A stretch of 64,000 nt of DNA from Lingula anatina (taxonomy: Eukaryota > Brachiopoda > Lingulata > Lingulida > Lingulidae), in NCBI RefSeq assembly GCF_001039355.2, contig NW_019775796.1, positions 67,220 through 131,219 on the forward strand, written 5' to 3'. Under the pieces are notes generated by a model that did no database searches, was not told the origin of the DNA, and worked only from the letters and a program-made list of their open reading frames with translations. Position numbers and translations under genes: made by a program. Positions 1 to 24,920 of this stretch are shown in pieces. Every line of letters begins with the position of its first letter. Within the stretch, counting starts at the first letter, position 1.

Positions 1-66
1 GAATTTTTGTAATGGTCTGAACATAAATTTAAAAAATAATTTCAGCTTCAGTGATTTGGTACAAAA

Positions 67-427
67 TCATTCCTAATGATAAAATACTTCTCCATAGAAG
101 ATTACTTTACAAATGATCAATTTTTCAAGATTTCTTTAAAATATAGATTAAAGAATTTTTCTATAGAATCCTATAGAAGACTATAAGATTGTGCATTACA
201 AACAATAAAAAGCATTTTTGCTTTAATAGTGATATATAATTGACAATTCAACTGATAAGATTGACTTATATCAAATATCTATTGTTTAGAATGATATTTG
301 TTTATAAGTTATGCATTTTTCTCAAGATTTTAACTTACAACAATTTCCTATAGGATCCTATAGGAAATCCTATAGGAAAGGTGCCCTATAGGATCCTATA
401 GGAATCCTATAGGAAATTTTCGTAAGG
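67..427. repeat. Palindrome-rich dispersed repeat, copy 1
   Basis: This block matches 3055-3457 closely over most of its length. Its right half is a run of nested short palindromes built on CCTATAGG and CTATAG, ending in a shared TTTTCGTAAGGG. The flanks beyond the shared end differ between the two copies, which fits a dispersed element. I do not recognise the family. Confidence 0.75.
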
Positions 428-503
428 GCAAGCCTGATGCTAACATGGCTACTACTATTAACAACATTAGTTTGAGCCTGAAGAGGAAAGGCGAAATGAG
501 GGG

Positions 504-773
504 GCACTAAAGTACCACAAAAGGGCACTAGAAATTAGGAAAAGTGTGCTTGGAGATGAACATAAAGATACAGAAGCACCATTAACCAAGTAAGCATGGG
601 CACGGCAAAAACTAGGAGACAATGACAGTGCACTGACATCATATAGACAAGCGCTACAGATACAACAGAAGGTACTTGGAGATCACGTTGACACTGCCTC
701 TACTCTACATCAGATAGCATACACACTGGATCAGATGGGTGACTTGGACGGTGCACTGGATATGTACATGTAA
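504..773 (+). pseudogene. Broken tetratricopeptide-repeat (TPR) fragment
   Basis: One frame reads as about two kinesin-light-chain-type TPR units of roughly 42 residues, with the family phrases YHKRALEIRKSVLGDEH, YRQALQIQQKVLGDH and TASTLHQIAYTLDQMGDLDG. TPR units form helical pairs that bind partner proteins. The frame is cut by a TAA at 591-593 and another at 771-773, there is no start codon, and no splice sites flank it. It is therefore a relic or a piece of a larger damaged gene. Such TPR genes are often multi-copy in marine invertebrates. Confidence 0.7.
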
Positions 774-3053
774 AGCTACATACATATTCTAAGTTCCTAA
801 TGAGTGAATTTTATCAAAAATGCCTCAAGAAAGAGATAATGAGATTAGCTGATTGAATTAATATTATGACGTTTTAAAGGTATTATTAAGAAATACTTCT
901 CCAATACTGTGGTCCATTGCACATTCCTTTTCTCACCTAAAATAATATTTTATATGAAAATTTCTCATGACAAAGAGTCACAAGTCAAATAATTTCAATT
1001 AAAGGTAGAAAGCAACGTTTCATAAGGAAATTGATCAAGGTTAATTTATGCAAAGTGTTTAACATTGTGAACAAGGATAATTTAGCCTACCTTTCCAATT
1101 TTATTATTAAATCAGTTTTAAAAAATAAGGAATTGCTCTTCATGGTTATTTCCATTACATCCCTTGTTAAAAAATATTAGTGTGTGGCTGTGGTGTTGTG
1201 AACAGTGACTCTGCACTTTGAATAAAAAATGACACAATATTTATATCATTTATTTACCTAGTAATTGTAGTTCTTCCTCCCTTCCATGTAAATTTGAATC
1301 ACTCCATATTGTGTAATGTATAATTGTAGCCATATGCTTCATGATTTGTGTGTATAATAAATTTATAAATACACCTAGAAGTTGTGTCTAACTGCAGGAA
1401 GAAGTTGTAATTGCTCAGCTTAAACATTTCGTAATTTCACTTAACTAGTCCATGTGAAGATTTACATGTTTTCCTTTCAGTCACATGTTTTTTAGTCACA
1501 AACTGACAACGCAAATACCAGTTACAGAATGGTAATGCACCATTTGTAATTATATTATGTTATATTGTACAAGGACATGATAAACTTTGTACCAGTAGAG
1601 AAATAAATTGAACTAAATTGTCAAAGAATGTTTCCCTTCCAAATTATTATAACTACCCGCAGTCAAAAGTTAATGAGGATAACATTGAGGGAAAAAACTG
1701 AGCTGAGATAAACATTCCCTGCTGCAGAATAGGTAGAATAACTATAAAATTTTACATGCACCGGTATATAGCAATATTGCTCTTCAATTAATTACCTAAC
1801 TATTATACCAGCATTTCAGATGACCCAAGATAATTTAAAACCCCTTTAAATTAGATAAAAATGTTGATTCACGTACAATGCCTTTTCCCTCTATGTAACC
1901 CTGCATGGGGAGCTATAAGAACAAGATATTCCATTTATTTCATAACCTTTTTGTCAGCGACAGTTACTCAACTTCCCTACTTAATGAACTCGGCCAATAG
2001 TGAACGCATTCAACACCGTAACTGAGCAGTTTTTGCGTCCAGCTGCTATATAAGCTGGACGTTTTCTACAGCGGTATGCAATGCGGTATCGACACACTCC
2101 GTCGACCACAGCTTGTACCGTACTAGGATTAAGAATGTGTACATTTACCCCGTGGACCATTTGAAGATTACACTGCGATTAATGCGGTGGAAAATACAAT
2201 AGAGAGAGTGTATAATTATAGGGTCGCTAAACGATTGTTGACGGCATATAGTAACTAGCCTAATCCCCTGGTCGCCTGGGTAGCCAAACGGTCTCCCGTA
2301 GCGAACTATCCTTTTGTTCAACAGCTTCGCGCGTGCAGCTGATTATGTATGTAGTGACACTATAGCTAACTGCATATAAATTTGTGCTAGCTGTTATTTG
2401 ATTCATTCTGCTGTCTCGGATGTTGTGGATCAGCCCACTGGTTCGTTGACTTATGTTTTTCTGAAGATTGGTGGTGCAGATTTTGAGTGCTTAATTATTT
2501 ACCCTCCTTCTAACAAGAGAAAGGGGAAGGGAGATAAAAAGAGAGAGTGTCAAATGAAACGGGTAATGAGTAATACATTACATTAAATAAAGGGACTCGT
2601 GGTGGAAGAAACGATAGACTGTTTTGCATCAAGGTATGCCATTATAATCCGACATGGCCCATAACATGATCCATAACATGACTCATTGTTGTATGCCTTA
2701 TATTTGTGCCGACTTATATTTTACTCTCGTTCATTTCGTGAAACTATTTCCTTGAATACAGTTTTGCCTGTATAAATTAACTTTGTGACATGAAGTAATT
2801 AATAAAACGAGCCTGTTGAAAAGGGGGCTTTTCTTAACTAATAAAGGTTCACTATTCAGAAAAATATCGTCGCCGTTCGTCGCCGCTACCTTCAGGAAAG
2901 CGTACCCTCTGCGTGGATCACCGGCATTTTTGATTATCTGACAAATAAGGGCAATTTACGTTTTAGCTAATAATTCTGAATTTACTAATATTTTGGACTA
3001 AACTCGATGTCAGATTCATAGCAAGGATGGAGAGCCGCCAGAGTAACTGTTTA
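774..3053. other. Intergenic DNA without a recognised gene
   Basis: No exon with family similarity was found. A TATA-like string (TATATAAG) lies near 2045, but no convincing coding start follows. The short open frame near 2400-2586 has no initiator ATG and no recognisable composition. The block ends at a single n at 3054. Confidence 0.5.
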
Positions 3054-3054
3054 N

Positions 3055-3457
3055 TCATTCCTTATGATAAAATATTTCTCCATAGAAGATTACTTTACAA
3101 ATGATCAATTTTTCAAGATTTCTTTAAAATATAAATTAAAGAATTTTTCTATAGAATCCTATAGAAGACTATAAGATTGTGCATTACAGACAATAAAAAG
3201 CATTTTTGCTTTAATAGTGATATATAATTGACAATTCAACTGATAAGATTGACTTATATCAAATATCTATTGTTTAGAATGATATTTGTTTATAAGCTAT
3301 GCATTTTTCTCAAGATTTTAACTTACAATAATTTCCTATAGGATCCTATAGGAAATCCTATAGGAAAGGTGCCCTATAGGATCCTATAAGATTTCCTATA
3401 GGATCCTACAGGATCCTATAGGAATCCTATAGGTTCCTATAGGAAATTTTCGTAAGG
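3055..3457. repeat. Palindrome-rich dispersed repeat, copy 2
   Basis: Second copy of the block at 67-427. It begins directly after the single n at 3054, and its CCTATAGG palindrome array is longer than in copy 1. It ends in the same TTTTCGTAAGGG, after which the sequences diverge. Confidence 0.75.
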
Positions 3458-4393
3458 GAATTGAACAAGCTTCAACTATAATGAAAATAGCCACTCATCG
3501 TAAGCACTCTCCTCTTCTCCACTATAGATATAGATACTAACAATAAAATGTAATTCGGAAGAAAAGCAAGAAGAGAACATTAAAAAACCATTCACCTGTC
3601 TACATGTATCATTAGAAAAAAAAAAGATAATAATAGTTACGCAGAATTGTACCCCTTAATTAATTTATCAATTAATTAATATATTTATTTGACAATATAG
3701 AAATGAAGATCTACATGCAGATCTATGACGATTAGAATCTGCACAGCTAGTAGAAAGAGAAACATCTTTATACATCAAGTAAAAATCTCTTGGCCATGGC
3801 CCACGGTACACCTTTAACGTTTTGGGTTCACGTGGCTAACAGGTTATTAAGGACATCGAGGTGACTGCCGGGTGAATCACCTTATCGTAATAGACTGTGA
3901 CATTGCATTCAGCGCACGTAATGTAAATGTACAAGTATGAAATACTTTATCAGTGACCTGTAAACTCGTAACATGACTTTCTTAAAGCACTTGCTGTAAC
4001 TGCCCCAATATAGGCATTTTGCAGCTGACTAGACGTTGACTTCTTTTGTTTACTTTAGAGCTTGCTCCAGTCCGAATGGGGATGAGAGACGTGCTGGGTA
4101 TTTTTTGTTCCCGTTGCACTTTGCTACTAGTTCATGTAACCCGTATCTGCTGTTGCACTCAGTTTAAAATAGCACTTATAATTTCTTTGCTGGGCACTTG
4201 GCATGTTAGGGACGAAACGTGTGAAAATGTACTAGGTCATGGTAGTGCTGGTAATATGGACGACATTGCCCAATGCCACACTTGGTGACCCAGACTGTTG
4301 CAGAATTCAATAAATTGAATGAATGGTAAGTTAATCTGTTCTCGTTCATCAACTATAAACTTTGGGTTCAGTCAACGTGTTACTTGTACTTAC

Positions 4394-4484
4394 CGGGGTC
4401 AAATGTTTCCATGTGTGATGTTGCGATATACGCAACCACCACAACAGAGAGTGACAGCACGAATATTTTGAACTTAACTCCCAT
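4394..4484 (-). CDS. Orphan first coding exon candidate with signal anchor
   Basis: On the minus strand an ATG at 4484-4482 opens 30 codons plus one base and ends at a consensus donor (GTAAGT). The peptide starts MGVKFKIFVLSLSVVVVAYI, a basic residue pair followed by a hydrophobic stretch typical of a signal peptide or type II anchor, then a short polar stretch ending at TFDP. No continuing exon was found toward lower coordinates. The rest of the gene may be missing at the 3054 join, lie beyond the window, or not exist. This is inferred from splice and composition signals only; no family was recognised. Confidence 0.35.
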
Positions 4485-5066
4485 TGCCTTGTTGCTATTT
4501 CCCCGTGTCAAGTAGGTCCTAGGTGTTAGAAATCTTCCCTCATCTATTCATTCAGCCTAGTCGGATTGATTATTATGTAGGTCAGCTGTTAAAAGTGAGG
4601 GGAAATACAGCTGCAATGCCCATGTACAGACATAAGGGGAACAGTATGTCACCTTACCTCCATGAAAGCATCAAATGCAAATTATTAATTAATTCATTCA
4701 TTTATTTGCTAATATGTTTATTTGTTTGTTAACTGCTACATAGAGGCCACGCGTGTTTTTGATTACTTTAATTAAATGTTTCAGAGGGCCTTCTATTTTT
4801 TCCAATAGATTAGTATAAAACACGTACCGTAATAATGTCACCAACCCAGCTCTGTCTTGAGTAGGCTTGTCTTGGGTTTGATGTGGAGTCCCAAGTATAA
4901 CAATGAGGAAAGTAAGCCTTTTACATGGTGTTCAGATATTTCGTTGCGTAATCTAGAGTGAAAAGAAGGCAAAAGGTGCAAGGGTTTATAAAGAAGTATT
5001 ATGTTTACAGAAAAGAAAAAGAAAACGGATGAAGATGGAGCTTGAACAGCTTTTTTTCTATGCTTT

Positions 5067-5072
5067 TTTATT
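5067..5072 (-). other. Possible poly(A) signal of the villin-like gene
   Basis: TTTATT on the plus strand reads AATAAA on the gene strand, about 850 bases past the stop codon. Weak evidence, since the DNA is AT-rich. Confidence 0.25.
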
Positions 5073-5923
5073 TCCTTTCACATAAAAGGGCAGTTGTTTT
5101 ATGCATATAAATATTTTCTTTTGTACAATACTTTTAATAACGTGTAAATGCACCATTCACTTAAAATACAGCCAGTCTGTCAATAATGATATCTATAACT
5201 ACATTATACCTAAACTAATACAACTAACGTAAATCATGCTTCTCCATTACTAAAACAGAAAAGGTTTTAATTTCTCTCCTCATTACACTGAGATGCAGTA
5301 AATCTGTAGGTAGTGATAATCTGAGATTCACTTCTGGTTAAATTTAGCAAAACTACCTGTCAGAACACATTATTAACAGCACATGATCGTTTATAGTATA
5401 TGGATCAATAATTGAATCTTTCTCTTCGGAAATTACCATTCACTATTATTTTTACCTAAACTAAATATATAATCAATACCTTGAGGAAAGTCTAGTAAAA
5501 GAACAGTAAAAGTTGTCCCTTCAAATATCACGTCGATTTCCTTTCTTTCTACAAGTAAGGCGTATGTATTGGCAAAGTTGGCCGTTGAGTATTGTACAAG
5601 TTAAAAAAAGACATACGCCGCTTTTATAGCAGTCCTACCAAGACGGCGCTACAATCTGAGGCAAATTTTATAAATAAAACAATGTCCAACTGCTTTGAAA
5701 GAAACGCAACGCAGCCTGCTCATTTAAGTTCAGCAAGTTGGTGAGATGACGGTATTCATTTTAACGGAGTCATCGCAATCATTTTGTGACAAGTAGATAG
5801 TAATATCACAAGCATATCATGCTCCTTATATTCCTTTAGTCAATACTGTTAAAAGTAAGTCGGATATATCCATTTTGGAATCAACAGAAAGGTGATGTCT
5901 TCGTTTGCTGGAATATCTAAGTC

Positions 5924-18948
<13,025 letters not shown>

Positions 18949-19019
18949 GCTGGACTGGAATAATAACATAATAACATTAAAATATATGGTTATATATAAA
19001 TATATAGTTATATAAACCA

Positions 19020-19126
19020 GGGACATTCCTGAAGGCGGGGTCTACCACAGTACCCATGCTGGACTGGAATAATAACATAATAACATTAAAATATATGGTT
19101 GAATACAAATATATAGTTATATAAAC
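19020..19126. repeat. Tandem copy of the villin start-codon region
   Basis: This roughly 107 bp block repeats 18911-19018. It carries the acceptor, the ATG and about the first 13 codons of the villin-like protein, then runs into intron without a good donor. Used as an exon, it would read M-G-T-V-V-D-P-A-F-R-N-V-P and then reach a stop within about 17 further codons. Confidence 0.85.
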
Positions 19127-20776
19127 GAGATCTGCTGGATCAAATAAGGGTAAGGGGCTGGCGGGTTTCTATCACCCCAACACCCCTCCCTACACACTAT
19201 CACAAGCCCGACTGAGTCCTATACTTTTTTATATACACGTAGTAGGCTACTTAAATTAGATAACCTATTGTTTTAAAAAGGATATATTATATAGTACAAT
19301 CTGATATCAGTAGCTCCTAAAATAGATTATAAAAGTAAAGTGTCAGCGACAGCAATTTTGTAACAGACTACTAGCGGACATTGGTTAGAGAGTAATTATA
19401 TTGTTGCAAGAGAAACGTCAGGATGCAGACGTAAATGTGCCGCTATCCCACCCCTTTATAAGACCACTGATTTGTCCTTGGTACTGGGGCTATTAACGGG
19501 TATCAGCAAAGCATTCGAAAAGATCCGCTCTCGCTGATTCAAACACCAGAATTAAAAAGCATGATCGAAAGGCTCACTACATGTCACTTATATCGGGACA
19601 CTCAATATCACAGTGATTGGACCATAGTTTATTGGCTAGTTTGGGGCAAGGAAAGCCAAGATATGTACTCACTCCCTGGACAAATTATGTGTAATGCACA
19701 TCTTGTCTTTACATGCAAATGATGCATAATGTACATGTACAGTAGTGTGTTGAGGCACCTTCTACTCTGGGTATTTCCATTCAAATCTCCATAGTGATAC
19801 ACAGTACAACATCATCTTAGTAAAACATCATGCGCACAGTAGAATTTGTTTACCCGGGTGTTGATGTAGATGGGATTTTTTCTAGTACAATATATTCAAA
19901 ACAAATTATTATTGATATCATCAAGAATGCATTTCAGTCTTGATATCATCATAATCATGCTGTTGTTGATCATCTACCTTCGCGACACGTTAAACGTGTC
20001 AATTCCACGTATTTAACATTGTTCGAATTGTATCACGTGCAGCTGACTTCAAATTATTCTGTTCAGATAAAAATCAAAATTTCACATCCTATAACAAATA
20101 ATTGTGCTAAAACTACACATGATGATACGATAATAACTATCAAATATATGAAATAATTGTCACTTCAAAGTCTAGTTTCCTTTCTTTCGATTGAGATTTA
20201 TGCCAGCCACGCCCTTCATCCTGCTCATTTTCCCGCAAGGCAACAGATAGTCCAAGGAAACGATATTGTCCCCGACTAACTCACACCATAGTACAGTGGT
20301 TGCCCATATAAAATATGACTTATTTTGATATTGTGTCACAACATAAATGGATTGACAACAACAAAATAAACAAACCGTGAAAGATACACCTAAATATAAG
20401 TACTATTTATTCAGTATAACACGTAAATGTGACACGAGTTTATGATATGACAACAAAAAATAAATTAATAAAAACATATCATTCATAACCTAGTACAATG
20501 ATTTATCACAGTCATAGGATAAGGTATTGTTTAAATTATTTTTACCTATGGCGTCAGTTTGCTGCCATATAAGATCATGGCTACATGAAAGCTGATCACA
20601 AAGAGGAAGCAATTTAAACATAGTCAGTACTTTATGAAAGATATCAGATGTTCACTTTCATATACGTTCCCCGTCTTATTATAGACTTGGACCTAAATAG
20701 ATCTCAAGTTATAGACGATAATCAATCTATTTGAGACCATCAACGATATATTTCTTTCTTTCTGAAAGCCGCTTCT

Positions 20777-20813
<37 letters not shown>

Positions 20814-21507
20814 ACTTTCGATGGAAAACACCTTTCTGTTACTCCAAATTTTTGAAGAAAAGTTCGCGAAAACGTAAAGTAAAGTTAACGTTAACACTTC
20901 GGGAGAAGATCTCAAACATTATAGCGTAAGACAGACATTCAAAAGTCAACCATTTCTTTCCTCGAAAACTACACAAACTTTACCTTATTCTACGACGTGA
21001 CACTTTCTACAACCTCCGCGGGATCCGCCCTGCTCGACACTCTAACACCGGAGTCAAGATACAAACGACATTAGTTCTTATCTTAGTGGTAAATCACTGC
21101 CCGAGGAATCGCCACTGAATCAGCTGTGAGAGGAGATTACTATCTGGTCAATTAGTTGGTGCAGCATGGGAAAGCTGGCGGCAAAACAGGGCCCATTTTT
21201 ATTAAACCAGGCGTGAGCAATGTTAACCAAACAGACTAGTCACAGGAACAAAGCCAAGATAACCCCCCAGCCCTGCCTACACAGCCCTGCCTAGGAGTAC
21301 TGTAGGAATATTAAAGATAAAGTAGCCGAAATATTGGCACGGATTGAGCTACTTAAGCATAGACAGTAATTTATTCAAAGGAAGGCCTCATTTTTCATTA
21401 ATTTTATTGATTTCTTATTCTCACGCCATGTTTTATATTATTGTATTTCATTTGTTTTAATCTTATTTGTTTTAATTTTTCAATGAAAATTAACTTCCCA
21501 ATCTCTG
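19127..21507. other. Upstream region of the villin-like gene, no gene recognised
   Basis: AT-rich DNA with a CT microsatellite at about 20780-20808. A GC-richer patch at 20990-21060 may hold the villin promoter or 5'-UTR exon. No coding exon was recognised on either strand. Confidence 0.4.
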
Positions 21508-23190
21508 TTGATAAATCACAACGCACTCAAATATGAAACCTTGATCATTGTCACATATTCCCTGTATCATTTCCCCACTGTGATCTGTTGAAAAATGTTG
21601 ATGTACTTTATATGTTCTAAACATGCCATATCTGATTCACATTTTCTTATCGATCACACAGCTGGGTTTATGGTGACATGCGCTTCTTAATTCGTCCTCT
21701 TTCCCTTAGGGATATGAATTTCCTCAGTTGCGGCCCTCACCCGACGAACACATAGAAAATACTTAAAGTTATAAAGAGGAGCCAAAATTTATAATGTGCC
21801 CTACTGGTCAAAGTATTGTGAATAATAATAATAATAATAGTAATAATAATATGCAAACAAGCCACCCGTCCTCGGATACATGAAGCTGTGGCGCAAATGA
21901 ATTCGATCTTTTAGGTTTATATAATTCAAGATTTCAAGGTTTCCAATTTTGTCCAGACTATAAAGCTTTCTTGTGCAATTAGTTCGGTACCCTTAAACGT
22001 TTCAATGCGACTTTGGAAACAATCTGTCCTTTGCAATCTAAAATACATTACTAGTAGCAATTGCGATGCTGAAAATTTAAATCATTCTGATTTCAAAAAT
22101 GTCCAATTTAGGAGCAAGATAAATCCGGTCGAGGACAAGTAAAATTTGAATTGTGATGCAGCTCAGGTATTTGTGGATTCGTTTTGAGCTCTCTCATTTT
22201 TCGATCCAAAAGTAAAACACACACGCCTTTAAACGCCTGGTACTCCACGTTTATAAATAAATTGGTTTAAAACAAACCATATTTCGCCTTTATAAATAAA
22301 ATATAAATGCCTCAATCTGTACATATATACCGTGTTATTGACAAACCTAACTACTCACTTTGTGAACAAATTGTCCTTAGTTGATGTATCCCAGGTGAAA
22401 CCTGCGTCCTCAGTTGATTTATCCCAGGTAAAATTTGAGACACTTGCTCTGCTACCCTGTTAAGTCCACCGAGCTCGTAACACGTGTAACTTAACTGAGC
22501 AATGTCGCATTACATGTCGAAGATACCATAAGCGACAGCCCCGTGTGCCTTATTAATAATCTATCTGGGTAAATGGGAACTGGTCACGCTAAGAGTGACG
22601 TAACACCTTAGTACAGTGAGGGGGTGTCTAGGGTTTTGCGGAGGGGTGGGGGTTAGGGAAGGGGTCTTTCTGAACAAGTTAGGTAGTAGTAGCTAATGCA
22701 CACTAACTTCACGGGGACTCTTGCTGAATGTAGTCAGCTTAACTGATTCAAATTAACACGCCTCATATTATCGTTGAATAGAATATAGAAAAGCTGGTGA
22801 TTATACGAGTACGCAGTGACAAGATGAGTCGTTTTAGTCCCTTAATCTGATTACATTCAGTGAGAGTCCTTGATGAGTTAGTAAGCACAAGCTAGTGAAA
22901 CCTAGCTCATTCAGAACGGCCCTATAGAGATATAGAAATAACCTTATTGCTTTCGGCAAATATAAAATGTTGCAGGAAGACAACTTTCACAGAGACATTT
23001 TGGCATAAGGATGGGAAATGATTATGTTAAGTCCAAGAGTACTATATTGTAATACTGTTGATCATAAATCTAATTGCCACTTATCATAATCATTTCCCAA
23101 ATCTCAAATGAAAAAGTGCTAAATAGAGGATATACTATAAAGGACGACGCTGCAGACAATCAGAGAGGCAAGAAATACTTTTATGTCGCA
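21508..23190. repeat. 1.7 kb duplicated block, left copy
   Basis: Aligns end to end with 23192-24920. The first part is moderately diverged and carries an AAT microsatellite of different length. The last 700 bases are almost identical. The copy ends with TTTTATGTCGCA exactly at the single n at 23191. Confidence 0.85.
22713..22872. mobile_element. Foldback (MITE-like) element, family 2, copy 1
   Basis: The left arm GGACTCTTGCTGAATGTAGT and the right arm, read in reverse as GGACTCTCACTGAATGTAAT, form terminal inverted repeats around a core with CACCAGCTTTTC read from the minus strand. No coding capacity. A second copy lies in the right duplicate (24443-24603) and a diverged one at 31575-31720. 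Confidence 0.6.
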
Positions 23191-23191
23191 N

Positions 23192-23503
23192 GATATATCA
23201 CAACGCATTCAAAGGTGAAACCATGATCATTGTCACATATTCCCTGTATCATTTCCCCACTGTGATCTTTTGAAAAATGTTGATGTACTTTATATGTTCT
23301 AAACATGCCATATCTGATTCATATTTTCTTATCGATCACACAGCTGGGTTTATGGTGACATGCGCTTCTTAATTCGTCCTCTTTCCCTTAAGGATATGAA
23401 TTTCCTCAGTTGCGGCCCTCACCCGACGAACACACAGAAAATACTTAAAGTGATAAAGAGTAGACACAATTTATAATATGCCCTACTGGTGAAAGTATTG
23501 TGG

Positions 23504-23587
<84 letters not shown>

Positions 23588-24920
23588 TGCAAACAAGCCA
23601 CCCTTCCTCGGATAAATGAAGCTGTGGCGCAAATGAATTCGATCTTTCAAGTTTAGATAATTCAAGATTTTAAGGTTTCCAATTTTGTCCATATTGTAAA
23701 GCTTTCTAGTGCCATCACTGGCAGATCAATACTCTTTTGATGCGACTTCGGAAGTAACCTGTCTTTTGCACTCTTAAACACATTACTAATAGCAATTGCG
23801 ATGCCAAAAATTAAAATCATACTGATTTCAAAAACTATGTCCAAGTTAGTAGCAAGATAAATCTGGTAGAGGACAAGTAAAATTTGAACTATGATTTAGC
23901 CCAGGTATTTGTTAATTCATTTTGTCATCTTTCAATCCAAAAGTCAAGAACGCACGCCTTTAAACGCCTGGTAGTGCACGTTTTTAAGTAAACTGATTTA
24001 AAACAAACCGTATTCGCCTTTATAGATAAAATATAAATGCCTCAATCTGTACATATATGCCGTGCTGTTGACAAACCCAACTACTCACTTTGTGAACAAA
24101 TTGTCCTTAGTTGATTTATCCCAGGTGAAACCTGCGTCCTCGGTTGATTTATCCCAGGTGAAAGCTGTGGCACTGGCTTTGCTACCCCGTTAAGTCCACC
24201 GAGATCGTAACACGTGTAACTTAACTGAGCAATGTCGCATTACATGTCGAAGATACCATAAGCGACAGCCCCGTGTGCCTTATTAATAATCTATCTGGGT
24301 AAATGGGAACTGGTCACGCTAAGAGTGACGTAACACCTTAGTACAGTAAGGGGGTGTCTAGGGTTTTGCGGAGGGGGGGGGGTGAGGGTAGGGGTCTTTC
24401 AGAATAAGTTAGGCAGTAGTAGCTAAGGCACACTAACTTCAGGGGGACTCTTGCTGAATGTAGTCAGCTTAACTGATTCAAATTAACACGCCTCATATTG
24501 TCGTTGAATAGAATATAGAAAAGCTGGTGATTATAAGAGTACGCAGTGACAAGATGAGTCGTTTTAGTCCCTTAATCTGATTACATTCAGTGAGAGTCCT
24601 TGATGAGTTAGTAAGCACAAGCTAGTGAAACCTAGCTCATTCTGATCGGCCCTATAGAGATATAGAAATAACCTTATTGCTTTCGGCAAATATAAAATGT
24701 TGCAGGAAGACAACTTTCACAGTGACATTTTGGCATAAGGATGGGAAATGATTATGTTAAGTCCAAGAGTACTATATTGTAATACTGTTGATCATAAATC
24801 TAATTGCCACTTATCATAATCATTTCCCAAATCTCAAATGAAAAAGTGCTAAATAGAGGATATACTATAAAGGACGACGCTGCAGACAATCAGAGAGGCA
24901 AGAAATACTTTTATGTCGCA
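23192..24920. repeat. 1.7 kb duplicated block, right copy
   Basis: Right partner of 21508-23190. It contains a much longer AAT tract (about 23505-23587) and the second foldback copy (24443-24603). After 24920 the sequence continues as single-copy DNA. A more diverged relative of part of the unit appears at about 25800-25950. Confidence 0.85.

Noticed and set aside
2398-2586. 62-codon open frame near a TATA-like string
   Set aside because: It begins with TTG rather than ATG, has no family similarity and no splice partners.
23419-23692. Long poly-isoleucine/poly-tyrosine open frames
   Set aside because: They are translations of the AAT microsatellite.
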